A stretch of 64,000 nt of DNA from Ottowia oryzae (GTDB lineage: Bacteria; Pseudomonadota; Gammaproteobacteria; Burkholderiales; Burkholderiaceae_C), in assembly GCF_003008535.1 (NCBI RefSeq), contig NZ_CP027666.1, forward strand, positions 124,001 through 188,000, in the 5' to 3' direction. This document shows positions 9,296 to 18,021 of this stretch, piece by piece. The notes under the pieces are model-generated. The model made no database searches. It had not been told where the DNA came from and worked only from the letters and a program-made list of their open reading frames with translations. How positions within the stretch are numbered: position 1 is the first letter of the stretch; every line of letters begins with the position of its first letter. The position numbers and the translations under genes were made by a program.

Positions 9296-10331
9296 GCTTG
9301 ACCTTCTTTTCGGCCACTCTGATTGGCTGCTGGCGCCTCCACAAGCTTTGCTGGTGCGGCATCTGCCAACTGCGCCGTTTTCACGGCGATGTCTTTGATG
9401 CTGTCGATCATGAAATCCAGCGATTCGCTGCGGGTCAGCGCCTCAATGCAGTTGCGGCGAACTGCTGGTCTTCATCTCCGCGCATGGCGGAAAGGAATGC
9501 CTGCGGCAGGATGGCTGCATCCTTGATCAAATCCGCCACGTCAAACACCAAGCCGCCGCGCCGCGTTTTGCCGTGCAGCACCGCCAAGCCATGCGGCAAG
9601 CCCAGCACCCATGTGGCGGTTGCACCCAAGCCGTAAGCCAGGTAGTTGCCATGGTCGAGAAAGCGGTTCGCCGGGTCGGTGCCGGTGCCGCGCTTGGCAC
9701 GGGTGAAATCGCCATAGCCGGTGGCGTCCACCGCCAACTTGAACAGCGCCTTGGTCAGGCGCGCTTCTTCGGTGAGCAAGGCCGTGGTGTCTTCCGCCCG
9801 ATTCACTTCCGCTTGTGAGCGCGCGATCAAGTCATCCAAACGAGATAGATCGACCTGAAAGCCGGCTTCGACCCAAGCCCGTTGCGCCCACTCTGCGCGC
9901 AGGCGTTGCATGCGTGTCGTCTGCAAGGCTTTGGCAGCCATCAAGCGCAGCTCGTCGTCAAACCAGAATTTCACCCACGCTTGCAGATATTCGGTGGGCC
10001 TATATTCGCTTTGGGGCGTGAGCCAGGCCACCTCCACATCGACCTCGTTGGCGCTGAACAGCGGGGTGCCGCCGCCACCGCAAAAGCCCACAAGCACCCC
10101 CGCTTTGGCCAGCTCGCGCATAGCTGCCTGGGTGATCGAAGTACCCGTCCCAAGCAGGATGCTGGTGGTGTTGGCGATGGGAATGTTCCAGTACAGGCTG
10201 CGCTTGCCGGCATCGGTCACATACTCCACGCGCCCACCGTTGACCAGAACGCGGCAATGCTCCAAGTAATACAGGTTGGCACGTTTGGAGTGCAGAACCG
10301 TCTTCAGGTCTGAGGCAGGAAGATCTCGCAT
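9292..10331 (-). pseudogene. cas1: cas1f integrase gene with a single-base frameshift near its 3' end
   Basis: Cas1 is the integrase that inserts new spacers together with Cas2-3. From ATG 10331 the frame encodes 298 residues matching I-F Cas1 closely (HSKRANLYYLEHCRVLV; NIPIANTTSILLGTGTSITQ), including the probable metal ligands around E188/E189, H253 and D264/D267. After DEDQQF (about 9460) the frame runs into a stop at 9435. Adding one base there restores RRNCIEALTRSESLDFMIDS and on to a stop at 9292 that overlaps the cas2-3 ATG as ATGA, giving 346 residues. Known I-F Cas1 proteins have RGDEEQDF followed by a C-terminal helix of this type. So the last 55 residues are displaced; the cause may be true mutation or sequencing error. 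Confidence 0.9.
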
Positions 10332-10420
10332 GGTGCGCCAACTTTACGGGCAAATACGGACCTCATCTGGCGGCACCGCTCACCGCTCGATCCCAAGTAA
10401 AACGCCACCCCAACCAAGCA
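10332..10420 (-). promoter_or_regulatory. Upstream region of the cas operon
   Basis: The cas operon must start here, between the mmsA terminator (10421-10455) and the cas1 ATG at 10331. On the minus strand the stretch has AT-rich words (GTTTTACTTG, GTATTTGCCCGTAAAGTT), but no convincing -35/-10 pair or operator is visible. The call rests on position only. Confidence 0.4.
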
Positions 10421-10455
10421 GCAAAAAGCCCCAACGCCGCAAGGTGCTGGGGCTT
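10421..10455 (-). terminator. Rho-independent terminator of mmsA
   Basis: On the minus strand AAGCCCCA (10455-10448) pairs perfectly with TGGGGCTT (10433-10426) over a 14-nt loop, followed by a run of T residues (10427-10423). It lies 33-67 nt past the mmsA stop and separates mmsA from the cas operon, which is read in the same direction. Confidence 0.85.
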
Positions 10456-10487
10456 GTGTTCTGGCGGCTGCGCTGCCGCAAAAAAAC

Positions 10488-12014
10488 TCAGCGGCTGCTC
10501 GGGAAGCTGAACATCGCCCCCTCGCGCACACCGGCTGAGGGCCAGCGCTGCGTGATCGTCTTGCGCTTGGTGTAGAAGCGCACCGCGTCAGGGCCGTAGG
10601 CGTGCAGGTCGCCGAACAGGCTGCGCTTCCAGCCGCCGAACGAGTGGTAGGCCACCGGCACGGGCAGCGGCACGTTGATGCCGACCATGCCCACGAGGAT
10701 GTGGTCGCTGAAGTAACGCGCCGCCTCGCCATCGCGGGTGAAGATGCAGGTGCCGTTGCCGTATTCGTGGTCGTTGATCAGCTTCATGGCCTCTTCCAGC
10801 GTCTTCACGCGCACGATGCCCAGCACCGGGCCGAAGATTTCTTCCTGGTAGATGCTCATGCCCGGCTTGACGTGGTCGAACAGGCAGGGCCCAAGGAAGT
10901 AGCCGTCTTCGTGCCCCTTGACCTTCAGGCCGCGCCCGTCCACCAGCAGCGTGGCGCCTTCGGCCACGCCCGCGTCGACATAGGCCTTTACCTTCTCGAA
11001 ATGCGGCTTGGTGACCAGCGGGCCCATGTCGTTGCCGCCGTTGTCGGTCTGCGTGCCGGGGCCCACCTTCATTTTGGCGATCTCGGTTTTCAGGCCGTCG
11101 ATCATCTTGTCGGCCACCTCATCGCCCACGGCCACGATCAGCGGCACGGCCATGCAGCGCTCACCGCAGCTGCCGTAGGCGGCGCCCATCATGGCGCTGA
11201 CGGCGTTGGCAATGTCGGCGTCGGGCATGACCACGGCGTGGTTCTTGGCGCCGCCCAGGGCCTGCACGCGCTGGCCGTGCTTGGCGCCTTCGCTGTAGAT
11301 GTATTCGGCGATCGGCGTAGAGCCCACGAAGCTCACCGCCTTCACGCGCGGGTCGTGCAGCAGCGTGTCCACCGCTTCCTTGTCGCCGTTGACCACGTTC
11401 AGCACGCCGGGCGGCAGGCCCGCCTCTTGCGCCAGTTGGGCGATCAGCAGTGCGCTGCTGGGGTCGCGCTCACTGGGTTTCAGCACAAAGCTGTTGCCGC
11501 AGACCACGGCCATCGGCCACATCCACAGCGGCACCATGGCCGGAAAGTTGAAGGGCGTGATGCCCGCGGTAACGCCCAGCGGCTGGAATTCGCTCCAGCT
11601 GTCGATGCCGGGGCCGGCGTTGCGGCTGTGCTCGCCCTTGAGCAGCTCGGGCGCGTAGCTGGCGTATTCCACGTTCTCGATGCCGCGCTGCAGCTCGCCC
11701 ATGGCGTCGCCCAGCACCTTGCCGTGCTCGGCGGTGATCAGCTGCACGATCTCGTCGGCGCGCTGCTCCAGCAGCACCTTGAGCTTGCTCATGACCCGCG
11801 CGCGCTTGAGCGGCGGCGTGTCGCGCCAGGCCGGGTAGGCTTTCTCGGCGCTGGCGATGGCCGCCTCTACGGTGGCCACGCTGGCCAGCGCCACGTGCGC
11901 GCTGACCTGGCCCGTGGCGGGGTTGAACACCGGCTGCGTGCGCGCCGTGTCGTTGACGATCTGGCCGTCGATCAGGTGGCCGATGGTGCGGGTAACGTTC
12001 TTGTCGTGTTGCAT
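10488..12014 (-). CDS. mmsA: CoA-acylating methylmalonate/malonate-semialdehyde dehydrogenase
   Basis: This 508-residue aldehyde dehydrogenase oxidises methylmalonate semialdehyde to propionyl-CoA, or malonate semialdehyde to acetyl-CoA, releasing CO2. Evidence is the MmsA-specific set of motifs: PLGVTAGITPFNFPAMVPLW, the FVGSTPIAEYIY cofactor loop, the nucleophile in YGSCGERCMA (the Cys before MA), and QEEIFGPVLG. The ATG at 12014 is preferred; a GTG at 12038 would add eight residues that fall inside a dispersed hairpin. The neighbouring aminotransferase (12805-14169) would make its substrate from beta-alanine or 3-aminoisobutyrate. The last 20 or so residues after TKRKTITQRWP look unrelated to the family. 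A terminator follows. Confidence 0.93.
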   Translation of the reverse strand: MQHDKNVTRTIGHLIDGQIVNDTARTQPVFNPATGQVSAHVALASVATVEAAIASAEKAYPAWRDTPPLKRARVMSKLKVLLEQRADEIVQLITAEHGKVLGDAMGELQRGIENVEYASYAPELLKGEHSRNAGPGIDSWSEFQPLGVTAGITPFNFPAMVPLWMWPMAVVCGNSFVLKPSERDPSSALLIAQLAQEAGLPPGVLNVVNGDKEAVDTLLHDPRVKAVSFVGSTPIAEYIYSEGAKHGQRVQALGGAKNHAVVMPDADIANAVSAMMGAAYGSCGERCMAVPLIVAVGDEVADKMIDGLKTEIAKMKVGPGTQTDNGGNDMGPLVTKPHFEKVKAYVDAGVAEGATLLVDGRGLKVKGHEDGYFLGPCLFDHVKPGMSIYQEEIFGPVLGIVRVKTLEEAMKLINDHEYGNGTCIFTRDGEAARYFSDHILVGMVGINVPLPVPVAYHSFGGWKRSLFGDLHAYGPDAVRFYTKRKTITQRWPSAGVREGAMFSFPSSR

Positions 12015-12033
12015 GGTTCTATCAGTCAAATGT

Positions 12034-12070
12034 GCCACCAGCGCCCGTCCATCCTGCGCCAGCAGCTATC
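12034..12070 (-). repeat. Dispersed hairpin element A, copy 1
   Basis: The copy ends in CTGCGCCAGCAGCTATC and starts with a GCCACCAGCGC arm. It sits just upstream of the mmsA ATG and is followed by A-rich DNA (AAAAAAAGAG). Confidence 0.7.
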
Positions 12071-12088
12071 AAAAAAAGAGTTATCAGC

Positions 12089-12718
12089 TCAAGCCGCCAG
12101 GGCGGCTTGCGGCGCCAGCGTGGGGGTGACGTGCGCCAGCGCACGCTCTACGTCCGCGGCCTTTTCGCCCACGGGCGCGAAGTAGTGCATCACCTCGCGC
12201 GCCGCGTCGATGCCCTTCAGCCGCGCGATCAGCCACGTCACCAGGTAGGGCGCCGCCATGCAGCCGCCGGCGGTGGCGACGTTGCCTTGCGCCGCAAAGG
12301 GCTGGTTGACCACGTCGACACCCGACGCCACCACCCAGGGCTTGCTGGTCAGGTCGGTGCACGCGGGCACCCCTTGCAGCACGCCCAGTTGGCCGAGCAG
12401 GAAGGTGCCCGAGCACTGCGCCGCCAGCAGCTGGCGCGACGGGTTCAGCCGCAGCTGGCCCATGATGGCCGGGTTGGCCGCCACTTCGCGCGTTTTCATG
12501 CCGCTGCCGATCAGCACCGCATCGGCATCGCCCACGCGCGAGAGGTCTTCGTGCGCGTCGATGGTCAGGCCGTTCATCGACGTGACGCGCGGCGTGGGGC
12601 TGGCGATGCGCACCTGCCAATCCGCGTCGCCCAACAGCGCGATGCGGTTGAGCATGGCGTACGCCACCAGCGAATCGAGGTCGTTGAAGGCGTCGAAGGT
12701 GAGGATGGCGATGTGCAT
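12089..12718 (-). CDS. DJ-1/PfpI family protein
   Basis: This 209-residue single-domain protein has the DJ-1/PfpI fold: the opening MHIAILTFDAFNDLDS is the nucleotide-like beta strand, with the conserved acidic residue, and LLAAQCSGTFLLGQLG carries the nucleophile-elbow cysteine. It resembles the N-terminal half of GlxA-type regulators and isonitrile hydratases, but has no AraC DNA-binding half. It lies between the aminotransferase and mmsA genes in the same direction, so it may belong to that transcript, though hairpin copies on both sides could separate it. The start at 12718 was chosen because it gives the usual first strand. Substrate unknown. Confidence 0.8.
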   Translation of the reverse strand: MHIAILTFDAFNDLDSLVAYAMLNRIALLGDADWQVRIASPTPRVTSMNGLTIDAHEDLSRVGDADAVLIGSGMKTREVAANPAIMGQLRLNPSRQLLAAQCSGTFLLGQLGVLQGVPACTDLTSKPWVVASGVDVVNQPFAAQGNVATAGGCMAAPYLVTWLIARLKGIDAAREVMHYFAPVGEKAADVERALAHVTPTLAPQAALAA

Positions 12719-12735
12719 GGGTTTTGAATGAAATC

Positions 12736-12773
12736 GGCCGATAGCGCAGGTGCAACCATCGCCGGCAGCTATC
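12736..12773 (-). repeat. Dispersed hairpin element A, copy 2
   Basis: GGCCGATAGCGCAGGTGC at the left and CGCCGGCAGCTATC at the right form the degenerate arms. It lies between the bauA-type gene and the PfpI gene. Confidence 0.6.
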
Positions 12774-12804
12774 AAAACATGAGTAATCTGCCGGCGCGGG
12801 CCAC

Positions 12805-14169
12805 TCAGGCGGTTTCGTTCAGCGCATCGCCCAGCGCGCCGACCAGCCGGTCGATCTCGGCCTTTTCACTGATGAAGGGCGGCGCCAGCTGGATGGTGTC
12901 ACCGCCGTAGCGCACGTAAAAGCCTTTCTTCCAGCACGCCATGGCGATCTCGTACGGGCGGCGTGCGGGCTCGCCGGGCAGCGGCGCGATGGTGATGCCA
13001 GCGGCCAGGCCGTAGTTGCGGATGTCCGCCACGTGCTTGGCGCCCTTCAGGCTGTGCACGGCGGCCTCGAAGTGCGGCGCGAGGGCCTTCGCGCGGGCGG
13101 GGCCGTCTTCTTGGTCGAGCAGCTCCAGCGCGGCCACGCCAGCGGCGCAGGCGACGGGGTGCGCGCTGTAGGTGTAGCCGTGGGCGAATTCGAGCATGTA
13201 GTCGGGCCCGCCGGCGGCCATGAAGGTGTCGTAGATGTCCTTGCCCGCCACCACGCCGCCCAGCGGCTGTACGCCGTTGGTGACCTGCTTGGCAAAGGTC
13301 ATGATGTCGGGCACCACGCCAAAGGCGTCGCTGCCGGTCATGGCGCCGCAGCGGCCAAAGGCGGTGATGACTTCGTCGAAGATCAGCAGGATGTCGTGCT
13401 GCGTGCAGATTTCGCGCAGGCGCTGCAGGTAGCCCACGGGCGGAATCACCACGCCGGCCGAGCCGCTGAACGGCTCCACGATGACGGCGGCGACGTTGCT
13501 GGCGTCATTCAGCGCGATGATGTCCAGCAGGCGGTCGGCCAGCGCCACGCCGCCTTCCAGCGGCTGGCCCTTGACGAAGCTGCCCATGGGCGGCTGGGTG
13601 TGCGGCAGGTGCGCGGCGGGCACGCCCTGGCCGTACAGCTTGCGGTTGGCCGACAGGCCGCCGACCGAGATGCCGCCGTAGTTCACGCCGTGGTAGCCCT
13701 TCTCGCGGCCCACCAGCAGCTGCTTGCCGCCCTGGCCTTTCAGGCGCCAGTAGGCGCGCGCCATTTTCAGCGCCGTGTCGGCCGCCTCAGAGCCGCTGGC
13801 GCAGAAGAACACGTGGTCGAGCCCCGCCGGGGTGCGCGCCTTGATGGCGTTGGCCAGCTCGAACGACAACGGGTGGCCAAACTGGAAGGCGGGCGAATAG
13901 TCGAGCTGCGCGGCCTGCTTGCCCACGGCTTCGGCGATTTCTCGGCGGCCATGGCCCAGGCCCGTGCACCACAGGCCGGACAAGCCGTCGAACACCTGGC
14001 GGCCGTCTCTGTCGGTGAGGTACGCGCCCTGCGCGCCCACGATCATGCGCGGGTCGCGCTTGAACTGGCGGTTGGCGGTGAAGGGCATCCAGTGCGCTTC
14101 CAGCCAGGCGGCGTCGGTGCGCGTGCCGCCTTGGGCAGCGGTGGAGGGGTTGGCGGTGCTCACGCTCAT
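12805..14169 (-). CDS. Omega-amino acid (beta-alanine)--pyruvate aminotransferase
   Basis: This 454-residue class III PLP aminotransferase should move the amino group of beta-alanine or a similar omega-amino acid to pyruvate, giving malonate semialdehyde. Family signs are WMPFTANRQFKRDPRM, FDGLSGLWCTGLGH, FFCASGSEAADTALKMAR, LLIFDEVITAFGR, and the PLP lysine in TFAKQVTNGVQPLGG. The ATG at 14169 has GGAG 8 nt upstream. With mmsA nearby it makes a short beta-alanine to acetyl-CoA route. The LysR gene is divergent from it and is the obvious regulator candidate. Confidence 0.92.
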   Translation of the reverse strand: MSVSTANPSTAAQGGTRTDAAWLEAHWMPFTANRQFKRDPRMIVGAQGAYLTDRDGRQVFDGLSGLWCTGLGHGRREIAEAVGKQAAQLDYSPAFQFGHPLSFELANAIKARTPAGLDHVFFCASGSEAADTALKMARAYWRLKGQGGKQLLVGREKGYHGVNYGGISVGGLSANRKLYGQGVPAAHLPHTQPPMGSFVKGQPLEGGVALADRLLDIIALNDASNVAAVIVEPFSGSAGVVIPPVGYLQRLREICTQHDILLIFDEVITAFGRCGAMTGSDAFGVVPDIMTFAKQVTNGVQPLGGVVAGKDIYDTFMAAGGPDYMLEFAHGYTYSAHPVACAAGVAALELLDQEDGPARAKALAPHFEAAVHSLKGAKHVADIRNYGLAAGITIAPLPGEPARRPYEIAMACWKKGFYVRYGGDTIQLAPPFISEKAEIDRLVGALGDALNETA

Positions 14170-14224
14170 GAGGATCTCCTGCAAGGGTGCGGGTGAAAGC
14201 GGCCAGGCGCGGGCCGCCCAAAAA

Positions 14225-14289
14225 AGGCCATTGTCCTGCCCGCGTTTAGCCGGTTAAATACGCAAATATCCAAGTTCAGTTGCCGATCT
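14225..14289. promoter_or_regulatory. Divergent promoter region between the aminotransferase and LysR genes
   Basis: This short intergenic stretch is notably AT-rich around 14250-14289 (GTTAAATACGCAAATAT). LysR proteins commonly bind such divergent regions at T-N11-A sites. No single site stands out, so the exact operator is not assigned. Confidence 0.4.
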
Positions 14290-15282
14290 ATGCAAGTAAA
14301 AAACACCGCCGCGCCAGCAGGCAGCGCCCCAGGGCGCCCGCGCGCCCTGATCGGGCAGGTGAGCGACATGGACTTGCGCCTGCTGCAGGTCTTCAAGGCG
14401 GTGGTGGAATGCGGCGGCCTGGCCGCGGCCGAGCTGGAGCTGAACATCGGCACCAGCACCGTCAGCCGCCACCTGAAAGACCTGGAAACGCGCCTGGGCC
14501 TGACGCTGTGCCGCCGTGGGCGCGCAGGCTTCGCCCTGACGGCCGAAGGCCAGCGCGTGTACGACGAAACCTTGCGCCTGCTGGCCGCCGTGGAAGGTTT
14601 TCGCACCGGCGTGCACGAGTTGCACCAGCGCATGGGCGGCCAGCTGGCGGTGGCGGTGTTCGACAAGACCGCCAGCAACCCGCAGGCGCGCCTGCACCGC
14701 GCGATTGCGCAGTTTGCGCAGGCCGCGCCGGACGTGCGGCTGAACCTGCACGTGGGCAGCATCCCGCAGATCGAGCGCGGGGTGATGGACGGCAGCTTTG
14801 CCGTGGGCGTGATTCCCGAACACCGCGCGTCGGCCACGCTGCGCTACGACGCGCTGTTTGGCGAAACCATGTACCTGTACTGCGGCGAGGGGCACGCGCT
14901 GTTCGGCGCGGGCGACCACGCGCTGGACTGGGCTGCGCTGCGCCGGCGGGGCGATTTCGCCGGGCTGGGCTACCACTCGCCCAACATGGAGCTGGCGCAT
15001 GCCGAGCGCTTGCCGCGCCGCGCCACGGGGTTTGAGCAAGAGGCGATCGCCACGCTGATCCTGTCGGGCCAGTTCGTGGGCTTTCTGCCCGACCACTACG
15101 CCGACGCCTTCGTGCAGCGCGGCCAGATGCGCGCCGTGCAGCCCGCGCTGCTGAACTACCGCTGCCAGTTCGTCAGCCTGCTGCGGCGATCGCCCCAGCC
15201 GTCGCGCGCGGCGCAGCTGTTTCACGAATGCCTGTTGGCGGCGCACCGGCGGCCTGATGCGCCCGTGGACGCATCCGAATGA
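14290..15282 (+). CDS. LysR family transcriptional regulator
   Basis: This protein of 330 residues has an N-terminal winged helix-turn-helix from MDLRLLQVFKAVVECGG (about 27-90, recognition helix in GTSTVSRHLKDLE) and a periplasmic-binding-protein-like effector domain after it. The ATG at 14290 is used, but the ATG at 14368, directly before the helix-turn-helix, is equally possible because the first 26 residues are Ala/Pro/Gly-rich and outside the family pattern. It is divergent from the beta-alanine aminotransferase and probably controls it, perhaps in response to a beta-amino acid. Confidence 0.88.
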   Translation: MQVKNTAAPAGSAPGRPRALIGQVSDMDLRLLQVFKAVVECGGLAAAELELNIGTSTVSRHLKDLETRLGLTLCRRGRAGFALTAEGQRVYDETLRLLAAVEGFRTGVHELHQRMGGQLAVAVFDKTASNPQARLHRAIAQFAQAAPDVRLNLHVGSIPQIERGVMDGSFAVGVIPEHRASATLRYDALFGETMYLYCGEGHALFGAGDHALDWAALRRRGDFAGLGYHSPNMELAHAERLPRRATGFEQEAIATLILSGQFVGFLPDHYADAFVQRGQMRAVQPALLNYRCQFVSLLRRSPQPSRAAQLFHECLLAAHRRPDAPVDASE

Positions 15283-15283
15283 A

Positions 15284-15324
15284 AATAGCCGCTGGCGCCC
15301 TACGCACCTGCGCTAGCAGCTATC
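15284..15324 (-). repeat. Dispersed hairpin element A, copy 3
   Basis: AGCCGCTGGCGC at the left pairs imperfectly with GCGCTAGCAGCTAT at the right, and ATTTTT follows. It lies 2 nt past the LysR stop and could act as its terminator. Confidence 0.75.
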
Positions 15325-15488
15325 ATTTTTGAATAAATGGCCGACTGATCAGCGGCGCGGCGTGGCCGATCAGCGCGCTGGGAATGCACTTGTAGCGGTC
15401 AAAGCCGCTCGTTGCCCGGTCGCTGAATCCGCCGCGCCGCCTATGCCTGACGACGGCGCGAATCGGCCGACCCGCTCGGCCGCCGCCG

Positions 15489-17033
15489 TCAAGGCAGCAT
15501 CGTGCCGGTGCGCAGGTAGCGCTCGTGCCAGCTCAGCGCGTCGGTCAGCACGTGCGGCGTGTGCTGGCCGTTGGCCTGCAGCCGCGCGCGCGCCAGGTAG
15601 TCGTGCAGCGCGTCGCGGTAGGTGGGGTGCGCGCACGTGTCGATGATGCGCCGCGCGCGCTGCTGCGGGGCCAGGCCGCGCAGGTCGGCCAAGCCTTGTT
15701 CGGTGACGATCACCTGCACGTCGTGCTCGGTGTGGTCGACGTGCGAAGCCATGGGCACGATGCAGCTGATGCTGCCGTCCTTGGCGATGGACGGCGTCAT
15801 GAACATGGAGATATAGGCGTTGCGCGCAAAGTCGCCCGAGCCGCCGATGCCGTTCATGATGGCGCTGCCCATCAGGTGCGTGCTGTTCACGTTGCCGTAG
15901 ATATCGGCTTCGATCATCGCGTTCATGGCCAGCACGCCCATGCGGCGGATCAGCTCGGGGTGGTTGCTGATCTCTTGCGGGCGAATCAGGATGCGGCCGC
16001 GAAAATCGTCGATGTGCGCGTTGAAGTAGTCCGCCGCGTCAGGGCTGAGCGACAGCGCGGTGCACGAGGCGCTTTGCAGCGTGCCGCTGCGCAGCATGTC
16101 CAGCATGCCGTCCTGCAGCACCTCGGTGTAGGCGGTCAGGCCGGCGAACGGCCCGCGGTCCAGCCCCGCCAGCACCGCGTTGGCGATGTTGCCCACGCCC
16201 GACTGCAGCGGCAGCAGGCTCTTGGGCAGGCGGCCCTGGGCCACTTCATGCTGCAGGAAGTCGATGATGTGCTGGGCGATGGCGGCCGACTGCGCATCCG
16301 GCGGCGTAAACACGCTGTTGCGGTCGGGCGCGTCGGTGTCGACCACGGCGATCACCTTGGCCGGGTCGCACCGCAGGTAGGGCTCGCCGATGCGCTGATC
16401 CGCCGTCTCCAGCGGTATCGGCTTGCGGTGCGGCGGCAGGGCGGCGCCGTAATACACGTCGTGAAAGCCTTCCAGCGCCGCGCTCTGGCGGTGGTTGACT
16501 TCCAGGATCACGTAATCGGCCTGCTCGATCCAGGTCTTGTTGTTGCCCACCGAAGTGCTGGGGATCAGCCGGCCGTCGGGCAGCACGCCCGCCACCTCGA
16601 TCACCGCCACGTTCAGGTGGCCCAGAAAGCCGAACCACACGAACTGCGCGACGTGCGACAGGTGGATATCGACGTACTGCATGTGGCCGCTGTTGATCTG
16701 CGCGCGCACCGTTGGGTCGCTCTGATAGGGCAGGCGCATGTCGATGCCGTCGACCTTGGCGAGTGCGCCGTCCAGCTCGGGCGCGGTGGATGCGCCCGTC
16801 CACAGCCCGATGCGAAAAGGGCGGCCGGCCGCGTGGGCCGCTTCGATGTGCGCAGCAAGGGCGCGCGGCACGGCCTTGGGGTAGCCGGCGCCGGTAAAGC
16901 CACTCATGCCCACGTTCCAGCCCGGCTGGATCATGGCGGCGGCCTGTTCGGCCGACATGCGCTTGGCGCGCAGACCAGGGTGCTGGATTCGCTCGGCGGA
17001 GCTGGCGTTGGAGGAGCTGTCGATGAAGGTCAA
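15489..17033 (-). CDS. Acetyl-CoA hydrolase/succinyl-CoA:acetate CoA-transferase family protein
   Basis: This protein of about 514 residues moves CoA between acetate and succinate (or propionate), or hydrolyses acetyl-CoA. Family signs are GMSGFTGAGYPKAVP, PSTSVGNNKTW, GVGNIANAVLAGL, YTEVLQDGMLDML and EADIYGNVNSTHLMGS, the last two close to the catalytic glutamate and CoA loop. The start is uncertain: the frame is open to a GTG at 17189, but that would include the hairpin at 17169-17205 and the palindrome at 17090-17105. TTG 17033 gives the usual N-terminus (AERIQHPGLRAKRMSAEQ); ATG 16958 is the next choice. It may recycle acetate formed by the nearby amino-acid catabolism. Confidence 0.88.
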   Translation of the reverse strand: MTFIDSSSNASSAERIQHPGLRAKRMSAEQAAAMIQPGWNVGMSGFTGAGYPKAVPRALAAHIEAAHAAGRPFRIGLWTGASTAPELDGALAKVDGIDMRLPYQSDPTVRAQINSGHMQYVDIHLSHVAQFVWFGFLGHLNVAVIEVAGVLPDGRLIPSTSVGNNKTWIEQADYVILEVNHRQSAALEGFHDVYYGAALPPHRKPIPLETADQRIGEPYLRCDPAKVIAVVDTDAPDRNSVFTPPDAQSAAIAQHIIDFLQHEVAQGRLPKSLLPLQSGVGNIANAVLAGLDRGPFAGLTAYTEVLQDGMLDMLRSGTLQSASCTALSLSPDAADYFNAHIDDFRGRILIRPQEISNHPELIRRMGVLAMNAMIEADIYGNVNSTHLMGSAIMNGIGGSGDFARNAYISMFMTPSIAKDGSISCIVPMASHVDHTEHDVQVIVTEQGLADLRGLAPQQRARRIIDTCAHPTYRDALHDYLARARLQANGQHTPHVLTDALSWHERYLRTGTMLP

Positions 17034-17089
17034 GGCGCGGACACCGTTGAAGCGGATGGGCCTGGGCACCCCAAAAAGCGCCCAGGAAT

Positions 17090-17105
17090 CTAGGGTTAAC
17101 CCTAG
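17090..17105. promoter_or_regulatory. Perfect 16-bp palindrome, candidate operator
   Basis: CTAGGGTTAACCCTAG is self-complementary over 16 bp and lies 57 nt upstream of the preferred CoA-transferase start. Its symmetry and position suggest a dimeric repressor site. The regulator is not identified. Confidence 0.55.
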
Positions 17106-17168
17106 TCTACCCAGCCAACCCAGCGCTTGCCTGACAAGACCTGACGCGCCCGCGCTAACGGTATATTC

Positions 17169-17205
17169 GGCCGCTGGCGCAGCACCCACCTGCGCCAGCA
17201 GCTAT
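17169..17205 (-). repeat. Dispersed hairpin element A, copy 4
   Basis: GGCCGCTGGCGCAGC and TGCGCCAGCAGCTAT are the arms. A second small hairpin, TGCTA/TAGCA, follows at 17205-17218. It lies between the CoA-transferase and sodC genes. Confidence 0.75.
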
Positions 17206-17305
17206 GCTAAATATAGCAATCGGCCCGCTCGATCGCCCCGCGGACGGTCTGGCCTCATCGCCAGGCGAGTGAGGGGACTGCAGCCGCGCGAGGCGCGCCG
17301 CGCGC

Positions 17306-17890
17306 TCAGCTGCCCGCCTTGATGACCCCGCACGCCAGGCGGGGGCCGGCGTTGCCCACGGGCTGGGCGTTCACATCGTCCGGGTCGCGGTGAACGATCA
17401 CCGCCTTGTTGATGATGCTGTTGGGCCCGCGCAGCTGCAGCGATTCGCTGTTGAACGACACCGTGGCCGTGCCGTTGGCGTCGGCCACCAGCTGCGGCAT
17501 GTCGCCCACGTGGTGGTGCGGGCCGTCCCACGCGCCGTGCGGCTGGTGGGTGGGGTTGAAGTGGCTGCCGGCGCTGCTGAAGTCGGGCTTGGAGCAATCG
17601 CCAAACTCGTGCACGTGGAATGCGGCGTGCGAATTGGGCGCCAGGCCGGTGACGGTGCCCGTCACGCTGGTGATGCCGCGCACTTCGGAAAACTGCAGCG
17701 AGCCCTGCACGGGCGACTGCGGGTTGGGCTGCGGCACGCCACCGGCGGCGGCGCTCAGCTGAACCGATGCCACGGTGCGGGGGTTGGCCCCGCCATCGCC
17801 GATGGGCTTGGCCGCGCAGGCCGCCAGCGCCGCAGCGGTGGCAATCAGCGTCAGGCCGCCAACGCGGCGCAGGGTGGTGGTGGTATTCAT
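17306..17890 (-). CDS. sodC: Copper/zinc superoxide dismutase, periplasmic lipoprotein
   Basis: This 194-residue enzyme removes superoxide in the periplasm. The start is ATG 17890, with AAGGAG just upstream; the open frame before it has no fit to the family. A signal peptide ends in a lipobox (LAACAAK), so it should be lipid-anchored. The metal ligands are visible: AAFHVHEFGDC (copper His pair), GSHFNPTHQPHG and HHHVGDMPQL (zinc site), VIVHRDPDD, and the closing disulfide cysteine in RLACGVIK. Length is typical of bacterial SodC. It stands alone, with the hairpin element downstream. Confidence 0.95.
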   Translation of the reverse strand: MNTTTTLRRVGGLTLIATAAALAACAAKPIGDGGANPRTVASVQLSAAAGGVPQPNPQSPVQGSLQFSEVRGITSVTGTVTGLAPNSHAAFHVHEFGDCSKPDFSSAGSHFNPTHQPHGAWDGPHHHVGDMPQLVADANGTATVSFNSESLQLRGPNSIINKAVIVHRDPDDVNAQPVGNAGPRLACGVIKAGS

Positions 17891-18021
17891 TCGATGGACT
17901 CCTTGAAAAATCGGGTTCACGGCCTGCCGCATACCTGGGCGGCCGCACCGGCGCCAAGCCGGTAAACAGCTGCGCCGCTGGCGCACTCACAGCGGCGGCG
18001 CAGGGCGCAGCGCCACCCATG

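Noticed and set aside
9435..9475. Programmed frameshift in cas1
   Set aside because: No slippery heptamer or downstream stem is evident at the site (GTTCGCCGC on the minus strand), and known I-F cas1 genes need none. A mutation or read error is simpler.
10602..12185. Open frame of 527 codons opposite mmsA
   Set aside because: His-rich shadow frame, no family motifs; mmsA is clear.
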